Notes under the pieces: model-generated | Told to the model about the DNA's origin: nothing | Seen by the model: only the letters and a program-made list of their open reading frames with translations | The model's database searches: none | Part shown: one piece after another, positions 1 to 6,402 of the stretch | How positions within the stretch are numbered: position 1 is the first letter of the stretch | How the letters are laid out: each line of letters begins with the position of its first letter | NCBI GenBank assembly: GCA_003527165.1 | Contig: DPSI01000088.1 | Span: 1-10,458 of the forward strand | DNA: 10,458 nucleotides | Direction of reading: 5' to 3' | From: Pseudomonas sp. | Lineage (GTDB): Bacteria; Pseudomonadota; Gammaproteobacteria; Pseudomonadales; Pseudomonadaceae | Translations under genes and position numbers: made by a program

Positions 1-1
1 C

Positions 2-1204
2 CAGGTGCTGGCCGACCATCTGCCCGCCGACCGCAGCGGACGCGCCATCGTCATCGGTGCCGGCAAGGCGGCTGCAGCCATGGCCGAGGCCATCGAAGCG
101 GCCTGGGAAGGCGACCTCTCCGGCCTGGTCGTCACCCGCTACGGCCACGGCGCCAACTGCCGCAAGATCGAAGTGGTGGAGGCCGCGCATCCGGTGCCGG
201 ACGATGCTGGCGAGCGTGTCGCCCGCCGCGTACTGGACATGGTGAGCAACCTCGACGAAAGCGACCGGGTCATCTTTCTTCTGTCCGGTGGTGGTTCCTC
301 ACTGCTGGCGCTGCCGGCTGACGGCATCAGCCTTGCGGACAAGCAGGCCATCAACAAGGCGCTGCTGCGCTCCGGCGCCCACATTGGCGAGATGAACTGC
401 GTGCGCAAGCACCTCTCCGCGATCAAGGGCGGCCGCCTGGCCAAGGCCTGCTGGCCGGCCAGCGTCTACACCTACGCGATATCCGATGTGCCGGGCGACG
501 AGGCGACGGTGATCGCCTCCGGCCCGACCGTGGCCGACCCGACGACCTCGTCCGAGGCGTTGGCGATCCTGGCGCGCTATAACATCGAGATCCCGACAAA
601 CGTGCGCAGCTGGCTGGAAGACCCACGCTCGGAAACCGTCAAACCGAACGACCCCTGCCTATCGCGCAGTCATTTCCAGCTCATTGCCAAACCTCAGCAA
701 TCGCTCGATGCCGCGGCCGAAAAAGCCCGCGCGGCCGGTGTTACCCCGTTGATTCTCGGCGATCTGGAAGGCGAATCGCGGGAAGTGGCCAAGGTTCACG
801 CTGGCATCGCCCGCCAAGTAGTGCTGCACGGACAGCCGATCGCCCCGCCCTGCGTGATCCTCTCTGGCGGCGAAACCACGGTGACGGTGCGCGGCAATGG
901 CCGTGGCGGACGCAACGCCGAGTTCCTGCTGAGCCTTACGGAGAATCTACAAGGGCTGGCGAACGTCTACGCACTCGCCGGGGATACCGATGGCATCGAC
1001 GGCTCGGAAGACAACGCCGGCGCGCTGATGACGCCGGACAGCTTCGCCCGCGCCGAAGCGCTCGGCCTGAAAGCGGCCGACGAGTTGGCCAACAACAATG
1101 GCTACGGTTATTTCCAGGCGCTCGATGCCCTGTTGATGACCGGCCCGACACGCACCAACGTCAATGACTTTCGCGCCATCCTGATCCTGCCGCCGCCCCG
1201 CTAG
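2..1204 (+). CDS. ttuD: Glycerate 2-kinase TtuD (MOFRL/DUF4147 family), 5' partial
   Basis: A cytoplasmic enzyme historically called hydroxypyruvate reductase, now placed in the glycerate 2-kinase family (D-glycerate + ATP to 2-phosphoglycerate). The frame is open to the left edge, and the first possible start (GTG at 5) lies just before ADHLPADRSG, so the true N-terminus, probably about 20-25 residues, is outside the window. Numbering from GTG 5: the N-terminal domain has IGAGKAAAAMA (17-27), with the lysine expected at the active site; then GGGSS (95-99), SDVPGDE (160-166) and SGP (172-174). The C-terminal MOFRL domain starts near 284, with SGGETTVTV and GNGRGGRNAEF (287-307), TDGIDG (328-333) and GPTRTNVNDF (380-389). 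Pseudomonas usually has ttuD after gcl-hyi-glxR and before pyk, and pyk does follow here by 63 bp. Expected role: glyoxylate and hydroxypyruvate/glycerate catabolism. Confidence 0.93.
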   Translation, partial: QVLADHLPADRSGRAIVIGAGKAAAAMAEAIEAAWEGDLSGLVVTRYGHGANCRKIEVVEAAHPVPDDAGERVARRVLDMVSNLDESDRVIFLLSGGGSSLLALPADGISLADKQAINKALLRSGAHIGEMNCVRKHLSAIKGGRLAKACWPASVYTYAISDVPGDEATVIASGPTVADPTTSSEALAILARYNIEIPTNVRSWLEDPRSETVKPNDPCLSRSHFQLIAKPQQSLDAAAEKARAAGVTPLILGDLEGESREVAKVHAGIARQVVLHGQPIAPPCVILSGGETTVTVRGNGRGGRNAEFLLSLTENLQGLANVYALAGDTDGIDGSEDNAGALMTPDSFARAEALGLKAADELANNNGYGYFQALDALLMTGPTRTNVNDFRAILILPPPR

Positions 1205-1267
1205 CGGACGGCTGCCGCGCGCGTCTGTTACATGCGCGTCATACAACCACTGCCGATAGAGCCTGCC

Positions 1268-2683
1268 ATGACACCCGACAAGAAGGTCAAGATCCTAGCC
1301 ACCCTCGGACCGGCCACTCGCAGCATCACCGATGTGCGCGAGCTGGTGGAGAACGGCGTCAACCTGTTCCGCCTCAACTTCAGCCATGGCGAGCACGCCG
1401 ACCATGCCGAACGCTTCGCCTGGATTCGCGAGGTCGAACGCGAACTGAATCAGCCGATCGGCATTCTCATGGACCTGCAGGGTCCCAAGCTGCGTGTGGG
1501 TCGTTTCGCTGAAGGCAAGGTCCAGTTGGTACGCGGCCAGACGCTGCGGCTCGATCTCGACCCGACACCGGGAGACAGCAGCCGCGTCAACCTGCCGCAT
1601 CCGGAGATCATCGACGCGCTGCAGCCGGGCATGAGCCTGCTGGTGGACGACGGTCGCCTGCGCCTGACCGTCATCGCCAAACACGACAACGCGATCGACA
1701 CACGAGTGGTCGCTGGCGGCGAGCTGTCGGACCGCAAGGGCGTCAACGTGCCCGAAGCGGTGCTGGAGCTGAGCCCGCTGACCGACAAGGATCGCCGCGA
1801 CCTGGCCTTCGGCCTGGAACTGGGGGTCGACTGGGTGGCGCTGTCATTCGTCCAGCGACCGCAGGACATTCATGAGGCACGCGGACTGATCGATGGTCGC
1901 GCCTTTCTCATGGCCAAGATCGAGAAGCCTTCGGCGGTGCAGCACTTGCGCGAAATTGCCCGCCTGAGCGACGCGATCATGGTGGCGCGCGGTGATTTGG
2001 GTGTCGAAGTACCGGCCGAAAACGTGCCGCGCATTCAGAAGAACATCGTCCGCACCTGCCGCCAACTCGGGCGCCCGGTGGTCGTGGCCACGCAAATGCT
2101 CGAATCGATGCGCTTCTCTCCCGCCCCGACCCGCGCCGAGGTCACTGACGTGGCCAACGCCGTGGCCGAAGGCGCCGACGCGGTGATGCTTTCGGCGGAA
2201 ACCGCGTCGGGCGACTATCCGCAGGAAGCGGTGAGCATGATGAGCAAGATCATTCGACAAGTGGAAAGCGGCCCGGACTTCCAGGCTCAGCTCGACGTGC
2301 ATCGACCCAACGCCGAAGCTACGCTGCCCGACGCCATCAGCTGCGCCATCCGCCGTATCAGCGGCATCCTGCCGGTTGCGGTGCTGGTGAACTACACCGA
2401 GTCCGGTCGCTCCAGTTTGCGGGCCTCGCGCGAGCGGCCGAGCACGCCGATTCTCAGCCTGACGCCCAATATGGCGACCGCACGCAAGCTGACCGTGGCC
2501 TGGGGCGTCTATTCGGTGATCGATGCGCCGATGCACGACATGGAGCAAGTTTGCCTGAACGCCCTGGAACTGGCTCGGGCGCAGGGCATGGCTGGCGCGG
2601 GCGATACCGTAGTGATTACCGCGGGCGTCCCATTGGGCCAACCGGGCACAACCAACTCGCTGCGGATCGAGACGCTCAACTAG
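1268..2683 (+). CDS. pyk: Pyruvate kinase
   Basis: A glycolytic enzyme that converts phosphoenolpyruvate + ADP to pyruvate + ATP. The product is 471 aa, normal for the bacterial family. ATG 1268 gives MTPDKKVKILATLGPA, the usual pyruvate kinase N-terminus. An in-frame ATG at 1232 would add 12 residues unlike the family and has no ribosome site. The site before 1268 is only a weak GAG. Seen in order: NLFRLNFSHGEH (32-43), MDLQGPKLRVG (68-78), the B domain at about 80-165, then the active-site signature FLMAKIEKPSAV (213-224) with K217 and metal-binding E219. IMVARGDLGVEVP (237-249) carries the second metal ligand D243, and T275 lies in ATQMLESM. The C-terminal regulatory domain starts near 345. 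The gene is co-directional with ttuD and probably in the same transcript, linking glycerate use to pyruvate. Confidence 0.97.
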   Translation: MTPDKKVKILATLGPATRSITDVRELVENGVNLFRLNFSHGEHADHAERFAWIREVERELNQPIGILMDLQGPKLRVGRFAEGKVQLVRGQTLRLDLDPTPGDSSRVNLPHPEIIDALQPGMSLLVDDGRLRLTVIAKHDNAIDTRVVAGGELSDRKGVNVPEAVLELSPLTDKDRRDLAFGLELGVDWVALSFVQRPQDIHEARGLIDGRAFLMAKIEKPSAVQHLREIARLSDAIMVARGDLGVEVPAENVPRIQKNIVRTCRQLGRPVVVATQMLESMRFSPAPTRAEVTDVANAVAEGADAVMLSAETASGDYPQEAVSMMSKIIRQVESGPDFQAQLDVHRPNAEATLPDAISCAIRRISGILPVAVLVNYTESGRSSLRASRERPSTPILSLTPNMATARKLTVAWGVYSVIDAPMHDMEQVCLNALELARAQGMAGAGDTVVITAGVPLGQPGTTNSLRIETLN

Positions 2684-2700
2684 CCGGCCGTTGAATCTAG

Positions 2701-2850
2701 GCGAGGCAGCCGAGGCGAAGCGAAAACAGGCGCAGCGGAGTAACAGCCACAGGCTGGCCTGAAGGGCGAACGAAGTGAGTCGAAAACGGAGCTTGCGAGT
2801 TATGAATGAGCATTTTGAGTCGCCTGGGCTCGCAAGCCGCCTGTTTTTAA
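2701..2850. repeat. Structured intergenic element with nested inverted repeats
   Basis: An outer perfect 10-bp inverted repeat, AAAACAGGCG (2723-2732) with CGCCTGTTTT (2838-2847), encloses two further hairpins. The first is CAGCC-ACA-GGCTG (2744-2756). The second is a perfect 9-bp stem, GCTTGCGAG (2791-2799) with CTCGCAAGC (2829-2837), which abuts the outer 3' arm exactly. Together they can fold as a three-way junction. CGAAAAC occurs twice (2721-2727 and 2781-2787), each followed within a short distance by GCGGAG or GGAG. The stretch TGAATGAGCATTTTGAG recalls a dispersed non-coding family I associate with Pseudomonas intergenic regions, but that is memory and unchecked here. The closing arm ends in five T (2844-2848), so it may also serve as the pyk terminator. 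No open frame with family resemblance is seen. Confidence 0.5.
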
Positions 2851-2973
2851 CGACGCATGACCAACGCAGGTGATGTCAACAGTCCGCTAGCCGCCTGTCC
2901 TCGCCTGGATCTGTAAGCAGGCGTGGCGTTTCAGCTGCCTTCCCCAACTCCCGTTCGCAACTAGACCCTGACA
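2851..2973. other. Intergenic leader upstream of the urea transporter gene
   Basis: Non-coding. The one clear structure is a 6-bp inverted repeat, CGCCTG (2902-2907) with CAGGCG (2918-2923), around a 10-nt loop and without a T tract. No convincing sigma70 or sigma54 promoter was found, and there is no strong ribosome site in front of ATG 2974. Confidence 0.35.
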
Positions 2974-3861
2974 ATGCACCGCACCCACCTGCCGCATGCT
3001 TCGCATGCAGCGCTCAACGGTCTCAGCCAGATCTTCTTGCAGGCGAATCCTGTCTGCGGGCTTCTGATCTTCATAACGATTGCCCTTTATGCGCCTACGC
3101 TTCTGGTCGGCACTCTGCTCGGCCTGCTCAGCGGAACCCTTAGCGCCTGGTGCCTGGGCTGTGAACGCCAGGATATCGAGGTCGGGCTCTACGGCTACAA
3201 CTCGACACTGCTGGGGCTGCTGATCACCTTTGTGCTGGGTCCGTCTGCGCTGGCGTTATCGTTGGTGGTGCTTGCCGGGACGCTATCGAGCCTGTTGCAG
3301 AGACGTTTACTGCAAGCCATGCGCGAGCGCGGCGGGCCCGCCGTGTTCACGCTGGCCTTCGTGCTGTTTGGCTGGCTGACGCTGGCAGTGGCCGGCATGC
3401 TCGATTCGGTCGCAGACGCCAGACTGCCCGAACCCGGCCCCGACGCCTTGGGTGCGCTGAGCGCCATGGCCAGCGGCATCGGCCAGGTAATGTTCCTCGG
3501 TGAGCCCGGCGCGGGGCTCTGCCTGCTACTGGCAGTACTGATCGCCGACACTCGCGCCGGGTTGTGGGCGCTTTGTGGTTCGGCGTTCGGGGTGTATTGC
3601 GCACTGCTGACCGGCGTAACCGAGCCGCAGGCGCTGGCGGGATTGGCCGGTTATAACCCGGCCCTGGCGGCGCTGGCGCTGAGCCAGGTGCACCGCTCTG
3701 CTTTGATACCAGCGCTGGGCATCGCGCTGGCCATAGGCTGCAAGCTGGCCTTCGATCGGCTGGGCATACCCGCCCTGACGATGCCTTTCATTCTCTCTTG
3801 CTGGGCTGTCGCGCTGGCCATGCGCTTGACCCAGCGCCGACTCAACATGCAGCCCGCCTGA
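2974..3861 (+). CDS. Urea transporter (UT family) integral membrane protein
   Basis: A 295-aa channel-like inner-membrane protein of the SLC14/bacterial urea transporter family, which passes urea down its gradient. Most of the chain is hydrophobic membrane segments. The two-fold internal repeat typical of the family is visible: GLYGYNSTLLGL (71-82) in the first half and AGLAGYNPALAALAL (222-236) in the second. FTLAFVLFGWL (125-135) is matched by PALTMPFILSCW (266-277), the P-x-L-T-x-P-F signature at the end of the second half. The N-terminal SQIFLQANPVCGLLI also fits the family. The start is uncertain because ATG 2974 has no good Shine-Dalgarno, but it gives a normal length. No urease gene is visible nearby. 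The gene converges with the DUF2188 gene, with two bases between the stop codons. Confidence 0.88.
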   Translation: MHRTHLPHASHAALNGLSQIFLQANPVCGLLIFITIALYAPTLLVGTLLGLLSGTLSAWCLGCERQDIEVGLYGYNSTLLGLLITFVLGPSALALSLVVLAGTLSSLLQRRLLQAMRERGGPAVFTLAFVLFGWLTLAVAGMLDSVADARLPEPGPDALGALSAMASGIGQVMFLGEPGAGLCLLLAVLIADTRAGLWALCGSAFGVYCALLTGVTEPQALAGLAGYNPALAALALSQVHRSALIPALGIALAIGCKLAFDRLGIPALTMPFILSCWAVALAMRLTQRRLNMQPA

Positions 3862-3863
3862 GT

Positions 3864-4088
3864 TCAGCCTTTGGTCGCCCGTGGGTCTTGGTCGCGCGGA
3901 TAAGTCCGCTCTTCTTCGATCTGTCCATCAAGAGTATGAATTTTCACCGAGGCGGTACGCAGCTTCATGTAGTCGCGGGTCTCGTTGATGATGTCCTCCT
4001 TGGTCCCTGCTTCGAGCAGCGCCCGCTTGTCGCCCTCTTCGCGTAATACCCAGCGGTCGCCGTCGTGGGTGATGTGATAGTTCTCCAT
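3864..4088 (-). CDS. DUF2188 domain small protein
   Basis: A 74-aa soluble, highly charged protein. The N-terminal MENYHITHDGDRWVLREEGD, the middle region with alternating A/E/I positions (KEDIINETRDYMKL), and the later strand VKIHTLDGQIEEERTYP match the DUF2188 pattern: a strand with a central tryptophan, a helix, then a short strand with xIHxxDGxI. The molecular function of this family is unknown. The start is well supported: on the minus strand GGAGG lies 4 nt before ATG 4088. The gene has its own upstream region, which it shares divergently with the flavohemoprotein gene. It ends two bases from the stop of the urea transporter gene on the other strand. Confidence 0.75.
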   Translation of the reverse strand: MENYHITHDGDRWVLREEGDKRALLEAGTKEDIINETRDYMKLRTASVKIHTLDGQIEEERTYPRDQDPRATKG

Positions 4089-4174
4089 GCTGCCTCCATA
4101 AGCTCGTCAATAATCAAAGCTATAGAACGCTGGCGCAGGTAGCGGTTCGATTAGCGGCATGGTGATTGCTAAAT

Positions 4175-4230
4175 GGTGTTTTTTACCTATAACGGTCGCT
4201 TTCACCCTCTCGAGCAGGGTTATTAGCACC
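4175..4230 (+). promoter_or_regulatory. Array of three GGT-N7-ACC operators (NorR/FhpR type)
   Basis: Three perfect GGT-N7-ACC palindromes lie at 4175-4187 (spacer GTTTTTT), 4194-4206 (spacer CGCTTTC) and 4218-4230 (spacer TATTAGC). Their centres are 19 and 24 bp apart. GGT-N7-ACC in three copies is the enhancer described for NorR, the nitric-oxide-sensing sigma54 activator, in Ralstonia. Pseudomonas FhpR is a related activator of the flavohemoprotein gene. The centres lie about 72, 96 and 115 bp upstream of a start site inferred from the sigma54-like element, a normal enhancer distance. The motif and spacing are seen directly; the binding protein is inferred. Confidence 0.65.
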
Positions 4231-4248
4231 AGCACCGCTTCACAACCC

Positions 4249-4262
4249 TTGATTCTGGTCAA
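4249..4262 (+). promoter_or_regulatory. ANR/DNR (FNR-family) box candidate
   Basis: TTGATTCTGGTCAA matches the FNR-family consensus TTGAT-N4-ATCAA at nine of the ten fixed positions (the mismatch is GTCAA for ATCAA). It lies between the GGT-N7-ACC array and the flavohemoprotein start. It could give oxygen- or nitric-oxide-linked control by ANR or DNR in a Pseudomonas-type host. A single site with one mismatch remains a candidate. Confidence 0.4.
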
Positions 4263-4286
4263 TTCCAGGCTGGAACGGATATTGAA
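4256..4286 (+). promoter_or_regulatory. Sigma54-like promoter candidates for fhp
   Basis: Two overlapping candidates are seen. TGGAACGGATATTGAA (4271-4286) matches TGGCACG-N4-TTGCW except for A in place of C at two positions; its -24 GG and the 10-nt spacing are correct, but the -12 element is GA rather than GC. TGGTCAATTCCAGGCT (4256-4271) keeps the invariant GG-N10-GC but matches poorly elsewhere. A sigma54 promoter is expected downstream of NorR/FhpR-type enhancers. Neither candidate is a full consensus, and a sigma70 promoter using TATTGA (4280-4285) as -10 is an alternative. A TTCCAG-G-CTGGAA palindrome (4263-4275) overlaps both. Confidence 0.35.
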
Positions 4287-4335
4287 AGAGACAGGCCAAC
4301 CTGTCCGTGCTGAGTAATCGCACAAGAGACAGGCC
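4287..4335 (+). repeat. 11-bp direct repeat and hairpin in the fhp leader
   Basis: AGAGACAGGCC occurs at 4287-4297 and again at 4325-4335, a period of 38 bp. The first copy overlaps a perfect hairpin, GACAGG-CCAA-CCTGTC (4290-4305). If transcription starts near 4296, the second copy lies in the untranslated leader. The function is unknown; operator half-sites or a leader RNA structure are possible. Confidence 0.45.
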
Positions 4336-4358
4336 TCCCAATCATTCGGAGCCTATCC

Positions 4359-5537
4359 ATGCTTTGCGATGAACAACGCGCCCTGATCAAAGCCACCGTT
4401 CCGTTGCTGGAAACCGGTGGCGAGGTGCTTACCGATCATTTTTACAAGCTGATGCTGGCCGAGCACCCGGAAGTGCGCCCGCTATTCAACCAAGCGCACC
4501 AGGCCAGCGGCGAACAGCCCCGCGCTCTGGCCAATGGCGTACTGATGTATGCCAAGCATATCGATCGCCTGGACCAGCTCGGCGGGCTGGTATCACAGGT
4601 CGTCAACAAGCATGTGGCCCTGCAGGTATTGCCAGAGCACTACCCCATCGTCGGCTCTTGCCTGCTGCGCGCGATTCGCGAGGTGCTCGGCGAAGAGATC
4701 GCCACTGACGAAGTGATCCAGGCCTGGGCCGCCGCCTATGGTCAGCTCGCCGACATCCTCATCGGCACCGAGGAACAGCTGTACAGCGCCACGGCCGACA
4801 CTCCCGGCGGTTGGCGCGGCGCGCGCGAATTCCGTATTGCTCGTAAGGTGGTCGAGAGCGCAGAGATCACGTCGTTCTATCTGGAACCGAAAGATGGCGG
4901 TGCGGTTGTCGCCCATAAACCTGGCCAGTACATCGGCCTGCGTCTGCAAATAGACGGTCAGGAGATACGCCGCAACTATTCGCTGTCCTCGGCCAGCAAC
5001 GGTCGCACCTATCGCATCAGCGTCAAGCGTGAGCCAGGCGGCGTGGCCTCCAACGCCCTGCACCAGATAAAGGAAGGTCAAAGCCTCGAGCTGTTTGCGC
5101 CCGCCGGCGAGTTCACGCTGCAGCCCAGCGATAAACCCCTGGCGCTCATCAGCGGTGGCGTGGGCATCACACCGACCCTGGCGATGCTCGAGGAGGCGAT
5201 CACGACGAACCGGCCGGTCCATTTTATCCACTGCGCACGCAATGCCGATGCTCATGCGTTCCGTCTGACCATCGACACGCTGGCCGAACGGCATGGTCAG
5301 CTCAAGCGCTTCTATTGCTATGACGAGCACGAGGGTGACGACCGCCAGCCGGATGCCATCGGCCTTCTTACCGAGGAGCGGCTGGATGCCTGGTTGCCTG
5401 CTGATCGCGATCTGGACGCCTATTTCCTCGGTCCCAAGCCTTTCATGGCGGCGATTCGCCGACAGCTCCGGGCGCTTGGCGTACCGGAGCAACAGACCCG
5501 CTATGAATTCTTCGGCCCGGCTTCGGCGCTGGAGTGA
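4359..5537 (+). CDS. fhp: Flavohemoprotein Fhp/Hmp, nitric oxide dioxygenase
   Basis: A cytoplasmic enzyme that uses NAD(P)H, FAD and heme to turn NO + O2 into nitrate, giving nitrosative-stress defence. The 392-aa length is normal. The globin domain (about 1-140) keeps Tyr B10 (Y29), Phe CD1 (F43), Gln E7 (Q53), proximal His F8 (H85 in VNKHVALQV) and Y95 in EHYPIVG. The FAD domain (about 152-258) has RRNYSLSS, with the FAD-binding R-x-Y-S at 205-208. The NAD domain has ISGGVGITPTLAML (264-277) and ends in YEFFGPASALE (382-392). ATG 4359 follows GGAG (4348-4351) at 7 nt. The upstream region carries the GGT-N7-ACC array, so nitric-oxide induction through a NorR/FhpR-type activator is likely, but no such regulator gene is adjacent in this window. 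A ppyR-like gene follows at 61 bp. Confidence 0.96.
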   Translation: MLCDEQRALIKATVPLLETGGEVLTDHFYKLMLAEHPEVRPLFNQAHQASGEQPRALANGVLMYAKHIDRLDQLGGLVSQVVNKHVALQVLPEHYPIVGSCLLRAIREVLGEEIATDEVIQAWAAAYGQLADILIGTEEQLYSATADTPGGWRGAREFRIARKVVESAEITSFYLEPKDGGAVVAHKPGQYIGLRLQIDGQEIRRNYSLSSASNGRTYRISVKREPGGVASNALHQIKEGQSLELFAPAGEFTLQPSDKPLALISGGVGITPTLAMLEEAITTNRPVHFIHCARNADAHAFRLTIDTLAERHGQLKRFYCYDEHEGDDRQPDAIGLLTEERLDAWLPADRDLDAYFLGPKPFMAAIRRQLRALGVPEQQTRYEFFGPASALE

Positions 5538-5598
5538 ACCCGGACGGGCCCGCATCTCGCCGACCCCCACCGCGAACATCGCCACGAGGTATTTTCCG

Positions 5599-5832
5599 AT
5601 GACCCTGCAACCGCTCGATCCGCACCGCCTGTTCATCATCGCCAACCTCTCCATGGTGATCGGTCTGGCTTTACTTCTGCTCGGCGTCGCGGGCGCCTAC
5701 GTCTTCGATCGGCAGTTGGCCCTCGGCGCGGTGGTCGCCTGCCACGCGCTGGTGATTCTCGGCCCTACCGCACTCAAGATCGGTTACGTGATGCGTCTGC
5801 TGGCACAGCGTCAGTTGACGCTGGCTGCATAA
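5599..5832 (+). CDS. ppyR: Small membrane protein, PpyR-like
   Basis: A 77-aa protein with two hydrophobic membrane segments: about residues 11-34 (FIIANLSMVIGLALLLLGVA) and about 41-64 (LALGAVVACHALVILGPTAL), then a short basic tail. In P. aeruginosa the gene after fhp is ppyR (psl and pyoverdine operon regulator), a small membrane protein. Position, size and hydrophobic pattern agree, so the name is a synteny-supported inference. The start is ATG 5599, with GAGG at 5586-5589 nine bases before it. The frame is open further upstream, but that part overlaps the end of fhp in another frame and shows no family features. The 61-bp gap and shared direction suggest co-transcription with fhp and therefore nitric-oxide induction. 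Confidence 0.6.
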   Translation: MTLQPLDPHRLFIIANLSMVIGLALLLLGVAGAYVFDRQLALGAVVACHALVILGPTALKIGYVMRLLAQRQLTLAA

Positions 5833-6032
5833 GTTCGAGCGCGGGGTTGATTAACAACCTTGCCGTTTCGTTGTGCTCTCATAACGCCATAATTCGAACT
5901 AGCCACCAACAACCATTCGTCTGCCGCTTGTTCTTTACTGGAAACTCCTGAGACGCAACCAAGCTCTGAAACCATGAAGGCTGATGAAGTTGTTCAGTCT
6001 GTAGCGTCTCTATCCATTGAGGAGAAAAAGAC
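5833..6032. other. Intergenic region, ppyR-like to KGG-repeat gene
   Basis: About 200 non-coding bases, more AT-rich than the flanking genes. GGTTG-ATTAA-CAACC (5845-5859) is a small perfect inverted repeat just after the ppyR-like stop; without a T tract it is a weak terminator candidate. CATAAT near 5889 could be a -10 element for the downstream gene, but its -35 is poor. No other structure was recognised. Confidence 0.3.
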
Positions 6033-6209
6033 ATGCCAAACAAGAATCCCGGCAACTTTGCCAACGATCGCGAAAAAGCGTCGGAAGCTGGCAAGAAAGG
6101 CGGCCACAACAGCGGCGGCAACTTCGCCAACGACCGTGAGAAGGCCTCGGAAGCAGGCCGTAAAGGCGGGCAGAACAGCCACGGTGGTGGACGTAACAGC
6201 AATAGCTAA
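6033..6209 (+). CDS. KGG-repeat (Con-10/YmdF/YciG-type) general stress protein
   Basis: A 58-aa hydrophilic, glycine- and lysine-rich protein without a signal or membrane segment. It consists of two near-identical 21-residue units, GNFANDREKASEAGKKGGHN-S (7-27) and its copy (29-49), separated by one glycine and followed by a GGGRNSNS tail. GNFxxDxxKAxEAGxKGGxxS is the hallmark of the stress-induced KGG repeat (Pfam KGG; Neurospora con-10, E. coli YmdF and YciG), and E. coli YmdF has almost the same size. Members are commonly stress or stationary-phase induced, and the molecular role is unclear. The start is supported by GAGGAG (6019-6024), 8 nt before the ATG. The unit pair differs mostly at silent codon positions, so selection acts on the protein. 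The gene appears monocistronic, with a strong terminator 11 bp after its stop. Confidence 0.88.
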   Translation: MPNKNPGNFANDREKASEAGKKGGHNSGGNFANDREKASEAGRKGGQNSHGGGRNSNS

Positions 6210-6220
6210 TGTGCCTCGCT

Positions 6221-6260
6221 ACAAAAAGGGCAAAAGGCTAAAACCTTTTGCCCTTTTTGT
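6221..6260. terminator. Rho-independent terminator after the KGG-repeat gene
   Basis: A perfect 17-bp inverted repeat, ACAAAAAGGGCAAAAGG (6221-6237), loop CTAAAA (6238-6243), and CCTTTTGCCCTTTTTGT (6244-6260), is followed by TTCATTTTTTCATT. The A-rich 5' arm makes it potentially bidirectional. It separates the KGG-repeat gene from the zinc-ribbon/pncB pair. Confidence 0.9.
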
Positions 6261-6402
6261 TTCATTTTTTCATTGGTAATTAGATGGAACACTCGTGGGC
6301 ACTTGTTGCGACAATATATCGGCACGTCAAATATTGTTCAGCTTAAAAGTAGTATCAAGTTGAATAATCGATGACATAGAACAGCGGCTTGGGAACATCG
6401 AC

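Noticed and set aside
1232..1267. Earlier ATG for pyruvate kinase
   Set aside because: It has no ribosome site and the added residues do not match the family, whereas ATG 1268 gives the standard N-terminus.
1844..2641. A 265-codon minus-strand frame inside pyk
   Set aside because: His/Arg-rich shadow of a strongly conserved gene, with no ribosome site.
4107..4325. A 72-codon minus-strand frame in the fhp control region
   Set aside because: No Shine-Dalgarno or known family, and it covers the operator array.
5293..5598. Long N-terminal extension of the ppyR-like protein
   Set aside because: It overlaps fhp out of frame. ATG 5599 has its own ribosome site and starts the family-like sequence.
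4593..5654. A 353-codon open frame on the minus strand, antisense to fhp
   Set aside because: It mirrors the fhp codons, has no ribosome site and no recognisable domain. High GC makes such shadows common.
5974..6279. A 101-codon plus-strand frame overlapping the KGG-repeat gene
   Set aside because: It is out of frame with the clear KGG protein and runs through its terminator.
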